Source of the DNA: Plasmodium coatneyi
Taxonomy: Eukaryota > Apicomplexa > Aconoidasida > Haemosporida > Plasmodiidae
Assembly (NCBI RefSeq): GCF_001680005.1
Contig: NC_033563.1
Location: forward strand, 496,001-560,000
Reading direction: 5' to 3'
DNA length: 64,000 nucleotides
The notes beneath the pieces were generated by a model, which did not search any database, was not told the DNA's origin, and saw nothing but the letters and a program-made list of their open reading frames with translations. The stretch's first letter is position 1. Every line of letters begins with the position of its first letter. Positions 33,501-44,584 of this stretch are shown in pieces. Both the position numbers and the translations under genes were made by a program.

Positions 33501-34369
33501 AATTCTTAACAAAGTTATGGAACATTGCAAAATATATTAAAGAGAAGTGTCCTCCCCAGTCGTACGAAGAAATGAACAGATGGTTCGCCTCCACCACATC
33601 TAACCCTAACCTTATCATACTTACCCATTTAGAGAAGAATCCCCATGCAAGGATCTCCCACATAGGCACCTTTCGTAGGTACCTCCAGATGCTGAATTCA
33701 GTTCTGTGCCAGATGAAAGATTATCAAGTGGGGAAGGCCATCAACATAATTTTTAACTTTGTAGTGAATATTTTTTCCAAGTTTTATTTGACTCTCCATT
33801 CCGGTGGATACTTCAAAGATGGAGAGGACAAATTGGTTAGCAACGTCCTACCCGTTTATATCTTCAGGGGGATCCTAAAAATTATATTTCCCTTCGTTCC
33901 ACATATAGCAGAAGTACTTTTCATTAGGCTTTTTAGAAAGGAGCAAATGGACAAGGTTGGAAAATGCCAACCACCATTCAATGCGTCTACCCCCCTGTCC
34001 AGCAACTACGATTTGATGAAGAATGAAATGCTTCCCCCATTTGAGGAGAAGTCCTCCCCGCTGGACAAATCCTTCGATGTCTTTATGCAGTTGTATACCC
34101 TCTTGGTGAAGTACAAAAAGGAGAAGTACTCCCACCAGGGACACACCGTCCATATCTACCTCAAGCAGAATTATGATGAGGAAGTACCAATTGAATACTT
34201 CAAAAATGAGGAAGCCTCTTTGGGGAAACTTCTCGGAGAGAATGTTCGATTTTCATTTGGTAATGAATCTCCGTTGGAGGGGAACCCCGCTGCTTATCCG
34301 AGTACCGCATGGAAAATAATACATGATGACCCATCCTTCACCATTACAGTTGGGGAGGGACCGTCCTAG
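30530..34369 (+). CDS. Valine-tRNA ligase, probable organellar form
   Basis: Charges tRNA-Val with valine. The open frame spans 1,279 codons and includes a likely 96-nt in-frame intron at 31509-31604 (G|GTAAGG, CCGCAG|GC, phase 1) that contains no stop; spliced, about 1,247 residues. Removing it joins PLYG to ADHGGLSAH, the family's GxDHxG motif. The class I signature PPPNLSGELHAGH is at 288-300. WFSSSLYP (family: DTWFSSALWP) and GRKISKS (KMSKS loop) follow in the C-terminal half, then the anticodon-binding helices. Low-complexity inserts disrupt the editing domain (~485-720). The first ~110 residues precede the ligase core, are rich in Arg/Ser/Thr, and begin with a weakly hydrophobic segment (LLPHLCIMHLCLTP), consistent with a bipartite apicoplast leader. 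Plasmodium has a second, cytosolic ValRS elsewhere, from established knowledge. Confidence 0.9.
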   Translation: MKALLPHLCIMHLCLTPSPVEGHTRRGLLTGANLSPQGGEIRPRVPVVVPNRVFRIRSVATQPSCCKRPSECPPVVTRDDSSTSERKSKRGRHPYRGSLHFVEGISAGVSPRLRELGIATAGGRRRKKKKFSPIYPTTGEKQLPLRLLRNHVLDSLTVCKNESISTTVALSGGLEKTRDLLEELYQRGDVRGSPFPKYAFFKNTDGFLGLEKIYKISRRRRWNTTPSWSSLLQENQLHKYINQIDDLKGLYSKELTASLYTMKQREEKRYLDRYSPSEYAKSFIFLFPPPNLSGELHAGHYFNFVQLHVLLLFSRHVWSKFSLPLYGKVTEGAGRHSCPCWEGDAPCLHDFLLTTLSAGADHGGLSAHAAFSRVANPKWTREKYISEINRWQGKLKEKILTCMQKMNIVVDRSRFYNTMDENMKQIVKDTFRTLYRNNFIVKKLYPVYYCPRLGTIVSKLDVEFREALHPKWRVTLRLVDGGEESHADTSSDSPHGDTPPGEKSKDKIGEQPNCKYTKNSQQTNEVKFFPQSSHHFFYLKSTHEVLPELTPSECIHVEVANLEELKKVVAILYFSPKKEKRYRGKYALLPLLNKGVPLICANERNVLPVLRSGKIQEGTLHEVGHGEGAGDVFIPVFSKEENFNHYANGTSYTDQSEALHYAKRGKHTQNSGTKNCQEEQGLLPLVEHLMESGLAKVVIPRETQLKCAFYKNNECVLTLAEQWCLDYEKLSKIFFDGPHGREKKSYRIIPSKYGDYFTGAFPPPSEWTLSRQVPYGHPVPLFKYEPPDGGVEKDALLGNSSCYVYGNDVDEAYHNLSKSKQFQGIQIRREFLKREEDVLDNWFSSSLYPLHCIKELGVDLFHFLRVRKSLVDFLLTGKDILQPWVVRSFVVLNYVMQHLGGDQNPEKSRLNKHADMKTDCAPPPLVGTVKFHGILKDQAGRKISKSETNATYYDSLVREANVDEVRLSFCFIQRDTEDVYLSENINRKSRKFLTKLWNIAKYIKEKCPPQSYEEMNRWFASTTSNPNLIILTHLEKNPHARISHIGTFRRYLQMLNSVLCQMKDYQVGKAINIIFNFVVNIFSKFYLTLHSGGYFKDGEDKLVSNVLPVYIFRGILKIIFPFVPHIAEVLFIRLFRKEQMDKVGKCQPPFNASTPLSSNYDLMKNEMLPPFEEKSSPLDKSFDVFMQLYTLLVKYKKEKYSHQGHTVHIYLKQNYDEEVPIEYFKNEEASLGKLLGENVRFSFGNESPLEGNPAAYPSTAWKIIHDDPSFTITVGEGPS

Positions 34370-35553
34370 GCGTCCACAGAGAGTTCATTCTAACGTGGTG
34401 GCGTGGTGACGCGCCTTTTTTTCGTCCAAGTGGCCTTGTCCCCCCTCTGAGCAGCAACTTAACTACACTTTTTAATGCTGTGCACGGTTTCCATGCGCAT
34501 CCCTTAAAAATGAGATGCAATGCAAGCGTGAAAGGGGTAAGGAAAAAAAAGATATAAAATATCCCCAAAGAAAGCGCAAAGTAAGCGCAGGGTAAACGAA
34601 ATATAAAACGCTGGGGCAAACAAATGGTGCACACCAGGACGACAGCAGAGATGCGTGCGTGGTCAAACTGGTAACATAAAAAAAAAGGTTGGCAAAACGG
34701 GCAGACAAAAAAAAGGGGGAAAAGTGGAAAGCTTACCACTTACTTGCTTCAGAACACTCCACAAGTCCCTCCTATGTAGTTTGCTTGTGATACAGGCTGC
34801 ACACACTGCGTTCCACATAGGGTATTGGTGTTTAGGGGGTTATTATTTTAGCTACACATATAAGTGATTATAGATGTATAGTAATCATTATCTTTATTTA
34901 TGCAATTTTCTGTTGTAACGTATAGGGTGATGATTAATAAATACATGGGTATACTTAACGACCAGGCATATGCATGCTTCTCCCTGTTTACATGAAATGC
35001 AAATAGTGTTCTTAATTTATAGAGAAATATATAAAGCATAGGGACGCATTGGGTTCATATGCACTTCAGTTGGAGTTCCTTGCAGCATGCTTTGAAATCA
35101 CTAATGTTATTTATAATATTAAAGGGTATTTAACAATAACTTTTAAACATATAGAGCCATGCACGGTCATATGCATAAGTACACTGTAGGCTACTTAACT
35201 GGGCAACAAAGTCCAAACACGTCAATCTTATGTTAATACTTAGAACTATATTTAGCGCACCTTCTGTTTACTCATACTTGTTAGTAATGACTTACCTCCT
35301 ACGCCCTTCCGCATGTGCGCATATTGTGTAATTGTTCCGGGCCCATCTTCATAGATGTGGGGGAGTTTACTTTTTTGGTACTGTGTTCCTTAAATGTGGA
35401 GGTAATTATTTCCGTACCTAATATGGACACCACTCCTGTGAAGGGTATTGCTCATCGGAACAGCTTACACTAGTTTGGGGAAGGAATGAGGGTCTAAGGA
35501 AGGCGGTCTAAGGAAGGGGTCTAAGGAAGAGGAAGAAGGAAGGGAATCCTTTT
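34370..35553. other. Intergenic, left boundary of first pir island
   Basis: 3' flank of the valine-tRNA ligase (+) and of the first kir gene (-). Composition changes from core-like DNA to AT-rich DNA around 34,840-34,860. A direct imperfect repeat (GTCTAAGGAAG) lies at ~35491-35530. No gene is supported. Confidence 0.5.
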
Positions 35554-37888
35554 TTATCTAGGATGATAACGTATATTGGTTCTTTTCCTTTGTTGATGTA
35601 TTTGTTGTTCTTTTCTTCTATTATTTGTTCTTCCTTCCCTGGATGGTGTAGTAGTATATCGAGCAGAAGAATATACTGTGGGGGAATATTCTGTGTTAGA
35701 ACCATACTCCGTTGTAGACTCTTCTGTTCTTGAACCATATTCATTGGTAGATTCTTCCTCTACAGTGGATGTTGAACCAAGTGTGGTAGAATATTCAGTC
35801 GGATCGAATGTGGAGTCGAATGTTGAACTTTCTGTTGTTGAACTGTCCGTTACCATGACGTCATAGGTATTCTTCCATAATTTGTTCCTTCTTCCACCTT
35901 TAGCAGGGGGACTCCGTCCTCCTGGCCACAATAAGGAAATATACTAAATAGAAAAAAAAAAAGAAATAAAGAGAAGGTAAAATTACACATACATATACAC
36001 ATATATATGTGTATATATGTATATGCATGTAGACATATATATACATATATATATGTACTTATATATGTATATATATATATATATGTGTATATATTTATGT
36101 TCATATGTATGTAGATATATATATGGGACGAGATATAGCAAATGTATATGGTTGTACATTTTACATTGTAATCATTGTGATACTTTATAAAAAAAAAAAG
36201 TGATTAATGGAGTTGCTATTCCAAGAAGTGTATAAGAAGGAATGTTATTGATAATCTGTTCTTGGATGTTTGTCCCTTCCGATTGTGATGGACTCGCATC
36301 AGGCATTGAATCAGATTCCACTATGGACACTGTACCCTGCCTCGGTCCGTACATTGACCTCAGTACTTCCTCGTTAAAATATTTTTTATATTCCTCGTTA
36401 AAATTGACACAAAATGGATCATTCTTAGAATTTGCCCTACAATATCTGCGCACACTTTCATATGCTAACAAGAGGTTCCCTATGTAACGTTTACATTTTA
36501 TATTATTCTGACACTCAATACTCCGTAACTGTTCCTCTATAGTTTTACAGTTGTAACAATAGTGGAGTATTTTTTTCTTTTGATTTAACAATTCCCAAGA
36601 AACCCTGTGATCCTCGACATCACATCCCCTTATGCGGAATGTACTCTTCAATTTTTCATGTATTTTGCCTATAATGTCACCTAGTAAAGTAGAGTACCCT
36701 AAGTTTTCAGGTATAATTTCTTTCATCATGTAATATAGGAGATCGCACTGTGCCCCATACAGTATATCGCCCCACTGTACACTAGATGCATAACACCATG
36801 CTTCCACGAAGTTCATTGTATATTTTTTCAAGTTCCCATAGGCACCTAACCCTTGCTGCACTACCTGGCTATTCCATCCTTTACTTTCTTCATCCTTACT
36901 ACACTTAAGTCCGTATACCTCCGGATTGGTAAATACATTCCCCGACTCCAAAGTGTTCAGGAGTTTATCCTACAAATGTAAATTTCCACAGAAGGGGAAT
37001 ATATGAATATACATGTTCCCATGTATTCCGTATTTCCAAATTTATAATCCTATGAGAAGTATATTATATGAATAAAATTTATGTTTTTCCACTTTGAATA
37101 GAAGGCGTACAAACCAGTTTTGCTCCTTTTACATCTGCTGCCTCTGTTAGGGTACATTCTAATTTTAATTCATTCGTGTCTGCATAATCCGGGTACCATT
37201 TCTTAAATTCAGTACACCATTCACCCTTACTTTCTCCTTCACACTTCGTGTACATTACCCTATAGGCATCCTGTACATCCTGTAGATATTGTCGATATTG
37301 TATGGGACAATCTTCCTTCTCTCCACTGATTCCTCCTGTAACAGTTCCTTTGTCCTTCTGATAATCAAATAACTTCCTTAATGCTTGGAACTCCTTCTTA
37401 TCACATGTCTTGTATGAAAAAATTTTTGCACTTTCTTTCCCCATTCCATAAATTTTTGCTCTGCACCCATCCATAGCTTCTTTGAATTTTCCTTCTGTCG
37501 CATGTTCCAAGAACATTCCACCCATCCAATAATAAAAGAGATTATACCATTCTTTCTTATTTCCGTCATTTATTATTTTATGCACATAGCAGAACACTTT
37601 CATAATTTCATCTTTCACATTTCCATTATCGATAAAACTTCCAAAACCAAATTTCACTAGTGGAGCATAATTCCGATCACCACATTGTTCTGCTCCCTGC
37701 TGCAGCTCCTTATATTTTGCCCTTGAGGGTAACTTCTTCATAAATTGATCCTCCTATAAATGTAATGAGCAGAATATATATATGCACTCCTTTCTTTCTA
37801 TATTCCTCTCACATTACTATATACATATTCTTGAACTATCCATATTGTAAAGGAAGGGAAAACTAACCTGCAGTGTTGATGGTGCCAT
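35554..37888 (-). CDS. KIR/PIR family protein with two PIR-type domains
   Basis: Four exons, all phase 0: 37888..37868 (MAPSTLQ), 37753..37115, 36969..36184, 35943..35554. The model closes at 611 residues. Exon 2 encodes one PIR-type domain ([51 protein letters not shown]). Exon 3 encodes a second, diverged one ([40 protein letters not shown]) plus a membrane segment (~462-482, [17 protein letters not shown]). Exon 4 is a Ser/Thr/Glu/Tyr-rich cytoplasmic tail that ends in a basic stretch ([13 protein letters not shown]). PIR proteins are variant antigens placed in or under the infected red-cell membrane; molecular roles vary and many are unknown. There is no classical signal peptide, as is usual for the family. 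The exon 2 donor (CTG|GTTTGT) was chosen because it is the only phase-0 GT near the exon end. Confidence 0.85.
35985..36125. repeat. TA/TG microsatellite in kir intron
   Basis: An alternating ATACATATATATGTGTATAT-type tract of about 140 bp fills much of the last intron (35944-36183) of the two-domain kir gene. Simple repeat, no coding capacity. Its length is probably polymorphic. Confidence 0.8.
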
Positions 37889-39358
37889 TGTTCGTGCACA
37901 CTTTCTCGTACACAGAGTATTTTAAAATTATTCAATCATTCAAAGTGAATGTATAAAAACAGTGCTTGTTCAATAGATATGAGCGAAGGAGTAAATGCGT
38001 AATTCTGCTCATTTAGTGATTATGAGTCGTTATTAAAATTCTATTCTCCCTATAGTATGCACTGCTCAATTTTTCAAGGAAGGATAATAAATTATGGATA
38101 TTCATTAAATCATTATGTTCAATTCATGCAGGTGTAGGAATAATTCATCAATAAATAGTAAAGTAGGAAAGGGAAAATCAAATTTCCTTATACACTTCCC
38201 TCATGCATCTATTATACTATTGGATTGTAGGCAATTATGCCGAATGTTAAGTTGCTATTTATATGCCTCCGTCATTATATATGTGGTAGCATAATTTTAC
38301 TCTTAAGCAAAAATTTTAACATGCACCCTTAATTTTTTTTTCTTCTTTGTATTTTCTCACTTAGAATATAATTTCCCCCTTCAGAGAGTATTTTAACTTA
38401 TTTCATTAGACCTTCAAAATCACTCTACACTTAAATTATTATTAAGAATTTTTCATACAGAGTGCACATTGTACACATATATACCTACACTATATTGAAC
38501 ATTTGGTATTTACTTGCCCCATACTTATGTACCCATTAACATTTTTCATTCAGCATTCATCTATAAGAAGAATATGAAATGGTTCGAATTTATTTAAAAT
38601 TGTTGATGTTCCCCCCCTTTTTGGTATTCCCTACATATATAGGGGAATATGTGTATATGTGTTCCCCCCTATACATTAATATATTGTTTTTCCTTTATAT
38701 AGTTATTCTGCACTTATACTCTCTTCTTTCTCTTTTTTCTTTAAATTTAAATATTGGTTTAATGTGACCACTTATTCTTTTTAAATTAAATATATTCCTG
38801 TGTACTATGCAGTTACCTTCCTCTTTTTCTTCTAAGCATAATTTCTGGTACACCAGGATTATATAAGTGTGTATACACGTGTTATTTATATGTATGCAGT
38901 ATACAGGAAATATATTACTTATTAAATATATAAGGTGGAAGAAGATGGGATGGTTAGTTGGAATGAATGTTGGCTGTTGTTGTTTGTGGTATATTCTTTA
39001 TTTATTCCCTTTTCCTTTTTATATTTTTTAATTTTTTCTTTTTATTTTTTCCCACTATTTTATTTTTATTCTTATTTTTCTTTTAACCTTTAATTTTATA
39101 TAAATAATTATCGCGTTCCACATACAATGTTATTCATATACACATGGATGTGATCATGCATAATCATGCATGCATATATGCATAATCCTGCTTGGTTATG
39201 GGTGGGAATTTTTTTTTCCCCCTCCTTGCTTCCGCATAAGTGCATATATATATACATAATTTGTAAATATAGTCCACATTTGTACTATAGTAGTCCTTTT
39301 CTACTTAGAACACAGTGTAGATTACTTATAGTTTGTTGAAGGAGAAGGGAAGGGCATT
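37889..39358. other. AT-rich intergenic between tandem kir genes
   Basis: About 1.5 kb of very AT-rich DNA with no supported coding frame. It contains the promoter of the two-domain kir gene (on its right side relative to that minus-strand gene) and the 3' flank of the next kir gene. Open frames here, such as 38579..38767 (+), are compositional noise. Confidence 0.5.
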
Positions 39359-41214
39359 TTACCTAGGGTGGAAACAAATGTTTTTTCTTTTTTGATGTTG
39401 TCTAGTACTGTCCGCTCTTCCACCTTTTCTGGTGGTAGATGATGCTGGTCGTGTGGTAGTAGCAGTAGTGTTGGTGTATGGGATGGAATATAGTGTGTTA
39501 GAATCAGCTGTTAAATCTGATTCTGAATATTCTGTTGAGTTTGTTGTTGAATATTTCGCAGAATCTTCTGTGGAATCGTATCTTGCATCTTGTGTTGAAT
39601 ATTCCACTGAATGTTCTGAGGAATCGTATGTTGAATCGTCCGTTGTGCCATCCGTCGAATATTTTGTGGAATCGTCTATGGACATGTCGAACTGTCGTTC
39701 TGTTGATCTTTTTTTCCTTCCTGGGGAATTATTTTTCCGGGAGAATAATGAAGTATACTAATATAGGAAAAAAGAGGAGGGATAAAGCATGCACAGAATA
39801 TATATAATATAGCTCCCTTTTTTTATATTAATTATTCGCAGGAATAATTCTTATCAGTTATATTATACACATTTTAAATGTAGTGGTAATTATACTTTAT
39901 ATAGGAGGAAACCGATTACTGGGAGTGCTGTTACTCCAATAGCAGAAGGAATAATAGTGGAATGTAATGAATGCGTTCCACCCACTCCAGGTGAACCTTC
40001 CGTAACAATTCCTGTTTGATTCTGCATGAGCTTCGGTTGAGGTTCAGCTATTACCTGATCATCCTGAGAATTTCCTGGAGAAACTATGTTCGGGTCAGTG
40101 TTACCTGAAATTTTCTGAAGAATAGTATGTTGTGTATCTTCAGGCAATGTACGGGACACTTTCTGATCCTGTTCCTCCTGAGTGTCCGATAGATTCTTCG
40201 GAGGTTCCTGCGAAGAATTATTATCAGTAATGACACTTCCTTCAGCAGCACTTGCACCTGCTGCACCTGTGGGTCTACTACCACCAGGAGGAAGACTACC
40301 TGCAACACCATCTTGTAAATTCGCCCTAACTTCCTGATCAGGACCTGCCAGAGTAGTGACAACGCCCTGCTCATGATCACCATCATCACTGACTTCCTCC
40401 AGTTGCTTCTGTTGCTGCTGCTGCAGCTGCGCCTGCACTTGTCCCAGCAGTGTACTTAGTTTGGGCGCATTACTGAGAACCTGACTCTGCCATGGTGAGT
40501 GCCATATACTACAGAACGCACTGGACGACGTCTCTTTCTTCTGGCACTTCTTGATGATGTTCGTATATACGTCATTCGCGTGCCTCAGGTAACCTTCGTA
40601 CTCTTTCAGGCATCCTCCACTAAAATTTCTCCAAATATCCTTTACTGTGTCATAGTCCTGGCTACACTCGTATAATTCTTTGAGTTCCCTGAACTCCCTG
40701 TCCGTAACATCCAGATATGTAAGTTCGCATCTTTTGGTACCATGTTGCTCTTCTATTTTTGATAGTATATAACAAATTTTTTTCATAATGTGAGAAAAAT
40801 AAGTTTCCCCTTCTCTCCATTCTGTTAAAACTTTCTGCCCCAGCCAGAAAGGAAAGTGTTGACACTGAGTAACCCTATCGATCATTCTCTTTTCATGAAT
40901 ATTAATATAGCACCAAGTATTTACAACTTCTTGTGCGAACTTAGGAGGACTTTCATGCAGCGCTAAAGAGTCTTTCAATTCTGCCTCTACACTTACACAA
41001 ATAGCATCTTCCTGCCTACTTTTCGATTTTTCCTCTAATGTTTTATGTACTTCCTCAAATTTGGGAGAGTGTGTACAGCCTGCCTAAAAAATTTAATGAA
41101 TAAGGTGTACACAATGCATTATATATATATTATAATATATGTTCCCAGATATATTCGTTAAGTACTATATGTGTATTTATCCCGCCCCGAAATTTCTTCG
41201 TTTACCACTGCCAT
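39359..41214 (-). CDS. KIR/PIR family protein with long Gln-rich stalk
   Basis: Proposed exons, phase 0: 41214..41206 (Met-Ala-Val), 41083..39896, 39757..39359; 531 residues. Exons 2 and 3 are firm. The 9-nt first exon is the best candidate (ATG GCA GTG|GTAAAC) but could lie elsewhere. The PIR domain runs from AGCTHSPKFEEVHKTL to CSIWHSPW (~4-180), with paired-Cys features typical of the family. It is followed by a long low-complexity stalk (~190-375): a Gln-rich segment (QAQLQQQQQKQLEE), then Gly/Ser/Pro/Ala-rich sequence. A membrane segment (~380-399, SAIGVTALPVIGFLLYK) precedes a tail that starts YTSLFS and is dense in Ser/Thr/Asp/Tyr before a basic end (HQKRKNICFHPR). Probable exported variant antigen; function unknown. 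Confidence 0.83.
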
Positions 41215-41762
41215 TTTCCTTTTTTCCTGTTGTAATATTTTGGGTTATAATACATTTTATCCTAATACATTTTATCCTAATACATGTACATCCTTCGGTA
41301 TATATACACTTCCCCCATTTTTTGAATTATACACTTCCATTATTCCTTCCTTCCCCTGTGTTTTACTTACACATACGTATAGTCCTGTACTGAGTTCCTA
41401 TTCCTTAATTTGAATATACATTCACTCTCATTATGGAAATTATAATTCATTGTAAACATGGATTATACAAATATATATATGTTACTCATATGTGTATGGA
41501 GTATATTAATTATTAAATGTATACACAGAAGGTGAGAAGGGAAGAAGAACGATGGTGCGATGGTAAGTTGGGGGTTGTGCTATGGCATATTCTTTTTTTT
41601 TTTTCCTTTTTTTTTTTTTTTTTTCTTTTTTCAGGTAAATTATTTTTACAAGGCGGTGTTTACAAACGAATGGGGGAGAAATCTAAATGGCACGGGGTTC
41701 ATCAAATGGGTGTGCTTTTCTAACGGCTGGTCCGTTATCCACCAAGGCCGGGGGGGTGCCCC
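41215..41762. other. Intergenic between kir gene and PI4K-like gene
   Basis: Upstream region of the Gln-stalk kir gene and 3' flank of the PI4K-like gene (both minus). The hexad-like CATTTTATCCTAATA is repeated twice at ~41251-41285, and a T-rich tract occupies 41588-41631. The AT-rich island ends near 41,650. Confidence 0.5.
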
Positions 41763-44551
41763 TCACTTTATGCTCCTCAGGTAGCCATGCTTGATATCAC
41801 TGATCTGCGACCCGTTGTAAGGATATTGTTTCCACCCCGGGTGGTAATCGTTAATATACCTCTTGACATAATTTTCAAAAGTCTCGAAGAAAAGTTTCTC
41901 GAAAATTTTGTTCTCCCATTTGACGTTTATTATTTTGTTGTTCTTGTCTCGAATCATCCAGACTGAGTTCACCTTGTTCATGTCCATGCTACGATAGGCC
42001 GTCCCGCTGGACTCAGTTATCCGTTTGATGGTTCCTGAGGGTTTTTTAAACGGCACGTCATCACCATCATCGTCGCTGTCGTCTTCCTCTGAAGAGACCG
42101 TTGCGTCCGTGTCGTCTTCCACTCCGCTTTTGAGCAAATCCCCTTTGTTTGTCTCATCCTGTTCCTCTTCAGGTACATCGTTCGCCCTGTCACTCAGCAA
42201 TCCCTTTCCTTCCTCTTCTCCCCCCTTTAGTGCTTCATCACCTGGTTTGTTATCATCCTTGTCGTAATACTTTTTTTTTTTTTTTTTCTTCTTCTTCTTT
42301 TTTTCCTTTACCTTCGTGTCTTGGTCGCTCGCGCTGTGTAGTGGTGGGCGATCGTCCGCTTGGCTGTCCTGTTTGTCATCACATTTGTCATAACGCTCCC
42401 TACTCGCTCCACCGCTGGGTGGCGTGTTTCCCTCCCCACCATCTGCACTCCCCTTGGGGGAGTCCCCACTGCAGGAATTACTTCCCCCTTTATCGTCAAT
42501 GCAAGAACTGGAGCTTGCAGTCACCAAAGTATAGTCACTCTTATTGCTCAACGAATTGGTCGATGTCTTATTTTGCTCATTCTGTTCACTTCCAACGTTC
42601 TGATCCACATCAGGCTCCCTCCTGTACAAGCCATCGTAGGCACTCTTTTCTTTCCTCTTCATAGATTCGAATTCGTTACTTAGGCTTCCTTTTGCCCCGC
42701 CCTGTGGAATCATCCCACCGGGCGCACACGATACACTGTCGTAAACAGCCTGCACTGTTTCATCCTTCATCGAACCGTCTTTATTTTCCTTCCCTTTAGG
42801 ACTATTCCCTCTTAGGTTATCCTCTGCAGTTTCTATTCCTTCTACATCTTGGAAGCTGTTCCCACCGGGTAGGGACTTCCCATAACTGTAGTCCAATGAC
42901 TTGGACTTATCCTTCGATAGAGGACTAAAACGCCAGGCCTCCTCTTCAATTTTCTTTCCATCAGTTGTGTCGTTTTCTCCTTTCAATACGTCGTCGATAT
43001 TATCGATCGACTTCATTTTGCTTATTTTTTTTTTCTTGTTAATTTTTATTTCCGCCAGGTCCAGGATGTAGCCCAGCCGGTTGGTGCTCATAAGGGAGGT
43101 GTAGTCCATCATTTGATATGCCTATCGGAGGGAAGCAAATGGAAACGGCATGACAGATGGAACACGGGGGGAACAAATAGGGTCGACTGCACGGGATAAT
43201 CATCCAGCAATAGATGCAGACGCACTGCATGGTCGCTCCTAGCCCACCTGCACGATGGAGTCCCGCACGAGGTGCTCCAGCACGGACTCTTCGTCGATGC
43301 TCTTTCTCGTGCTGATTTTTGCAATTTCATGCAAATTCAGGTGCATCCTGGCTCCGATTTGCAACAACCTCGTGCACACGCGCATGGTCCGTATGCAGTC
43401 CTCCCGGATTAGGAGCTTGTTACGAATTTTCTCCGCGTCCTTGTCAGGGTCGAACGTGAAGATGACCTCCAGCACCTCGTCGTCGAAGGGGACCTAAAGG
43501 GTTAAGTGGTGAGGTGAAGTAACATGCGTCGGGTACAAGTAATCATTCACGCCCCATACAACTGACCGCCACGCACCCTGCATAACAGATTGCAAAGGAA
43601 AGAACAGCTTTCCATGTCGCCCTGTGCTCACCTTCGTCTGGGGCCACTCGAACCAAACCAGATCAATCTCCGCGACGTCCATTATGTGCGGCATGATGAG
43701 TCCGTGGTCGATGGGGATGAGGCTGTACCTGCGGGTGGGAATGGACAAGGCATATAGACAGGACAATGTGAAAGGTGGAAATAGACAGGGCAATGTGACG
43801 CGCCAAATAGGGTTGACTGGCCCACCTGGATGGCTTCTTATCAATCGTGACGATCCGCTTGAGGACGTCCTCATCACTGGTACCCAGGCTACGATTATTC
43901 CGATAAAGAAACTGATTACACGAATCCTTTAGACTCTTCAAAGGAGACACTAAAATGTTTCCATCGTTCCGATCCAAGTTCATAACCCGTATGTCTAAAA
44001 TTGCAATTTTGTGAATGTCCCTAATGCTAAACTGTTTGTGGTCGTAGTTTCCTACACTTTCCCTAGAATCAACAAACTCCTGTAAGGAGCCACATTTCCA
44101 CTTTAGGTTATTCTCATGATCAACATATTTGAGCTTGCTCTTATTATTAAAGTGTGGGTTACAAGCTTCCACCATGATGGTACAGGGTACGCTACTGAAA
44201 TTGTTGTAACTGTTATCTAGTATGTAGGCAGCAATCTCTCTGCTGGCTCCTTCCCCAGAAAGGACTCCAGACCGAAATCCTTCCTGATACATCTTCCCTT
44301 CATACCCTCTAGGGTTAAATGGGGCAAATGCTTCCTCATCTAGAGGCTTAAAAACAGAACATACCTTCTTCTTGCTGTTGAAGAGAAGGTAGGTACCCCC
44401 CGTTCCATCCATAGTTAGCTTTGGAGAAATGTTTTTTTTAAAAGCTAATTTTATATCGTGTAAAATATTTTCAAAGAAAGGAGGGTAACTCTTCTGATCT
44501 ATGACTCTTATGGACGCATTAGGGTTGATATCCTTTATGGCCCAATATAAC

Positions 44552-44584
<33 letters not shown>

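Noticed and set aside
39896..41083. CD99-like host mimicry stretch, described for some P. knowlesi KIR proteins
   Set aside because: I looked for it in the four ectodomains by eye and saw no convincing stretch; a proteome search would be needed.
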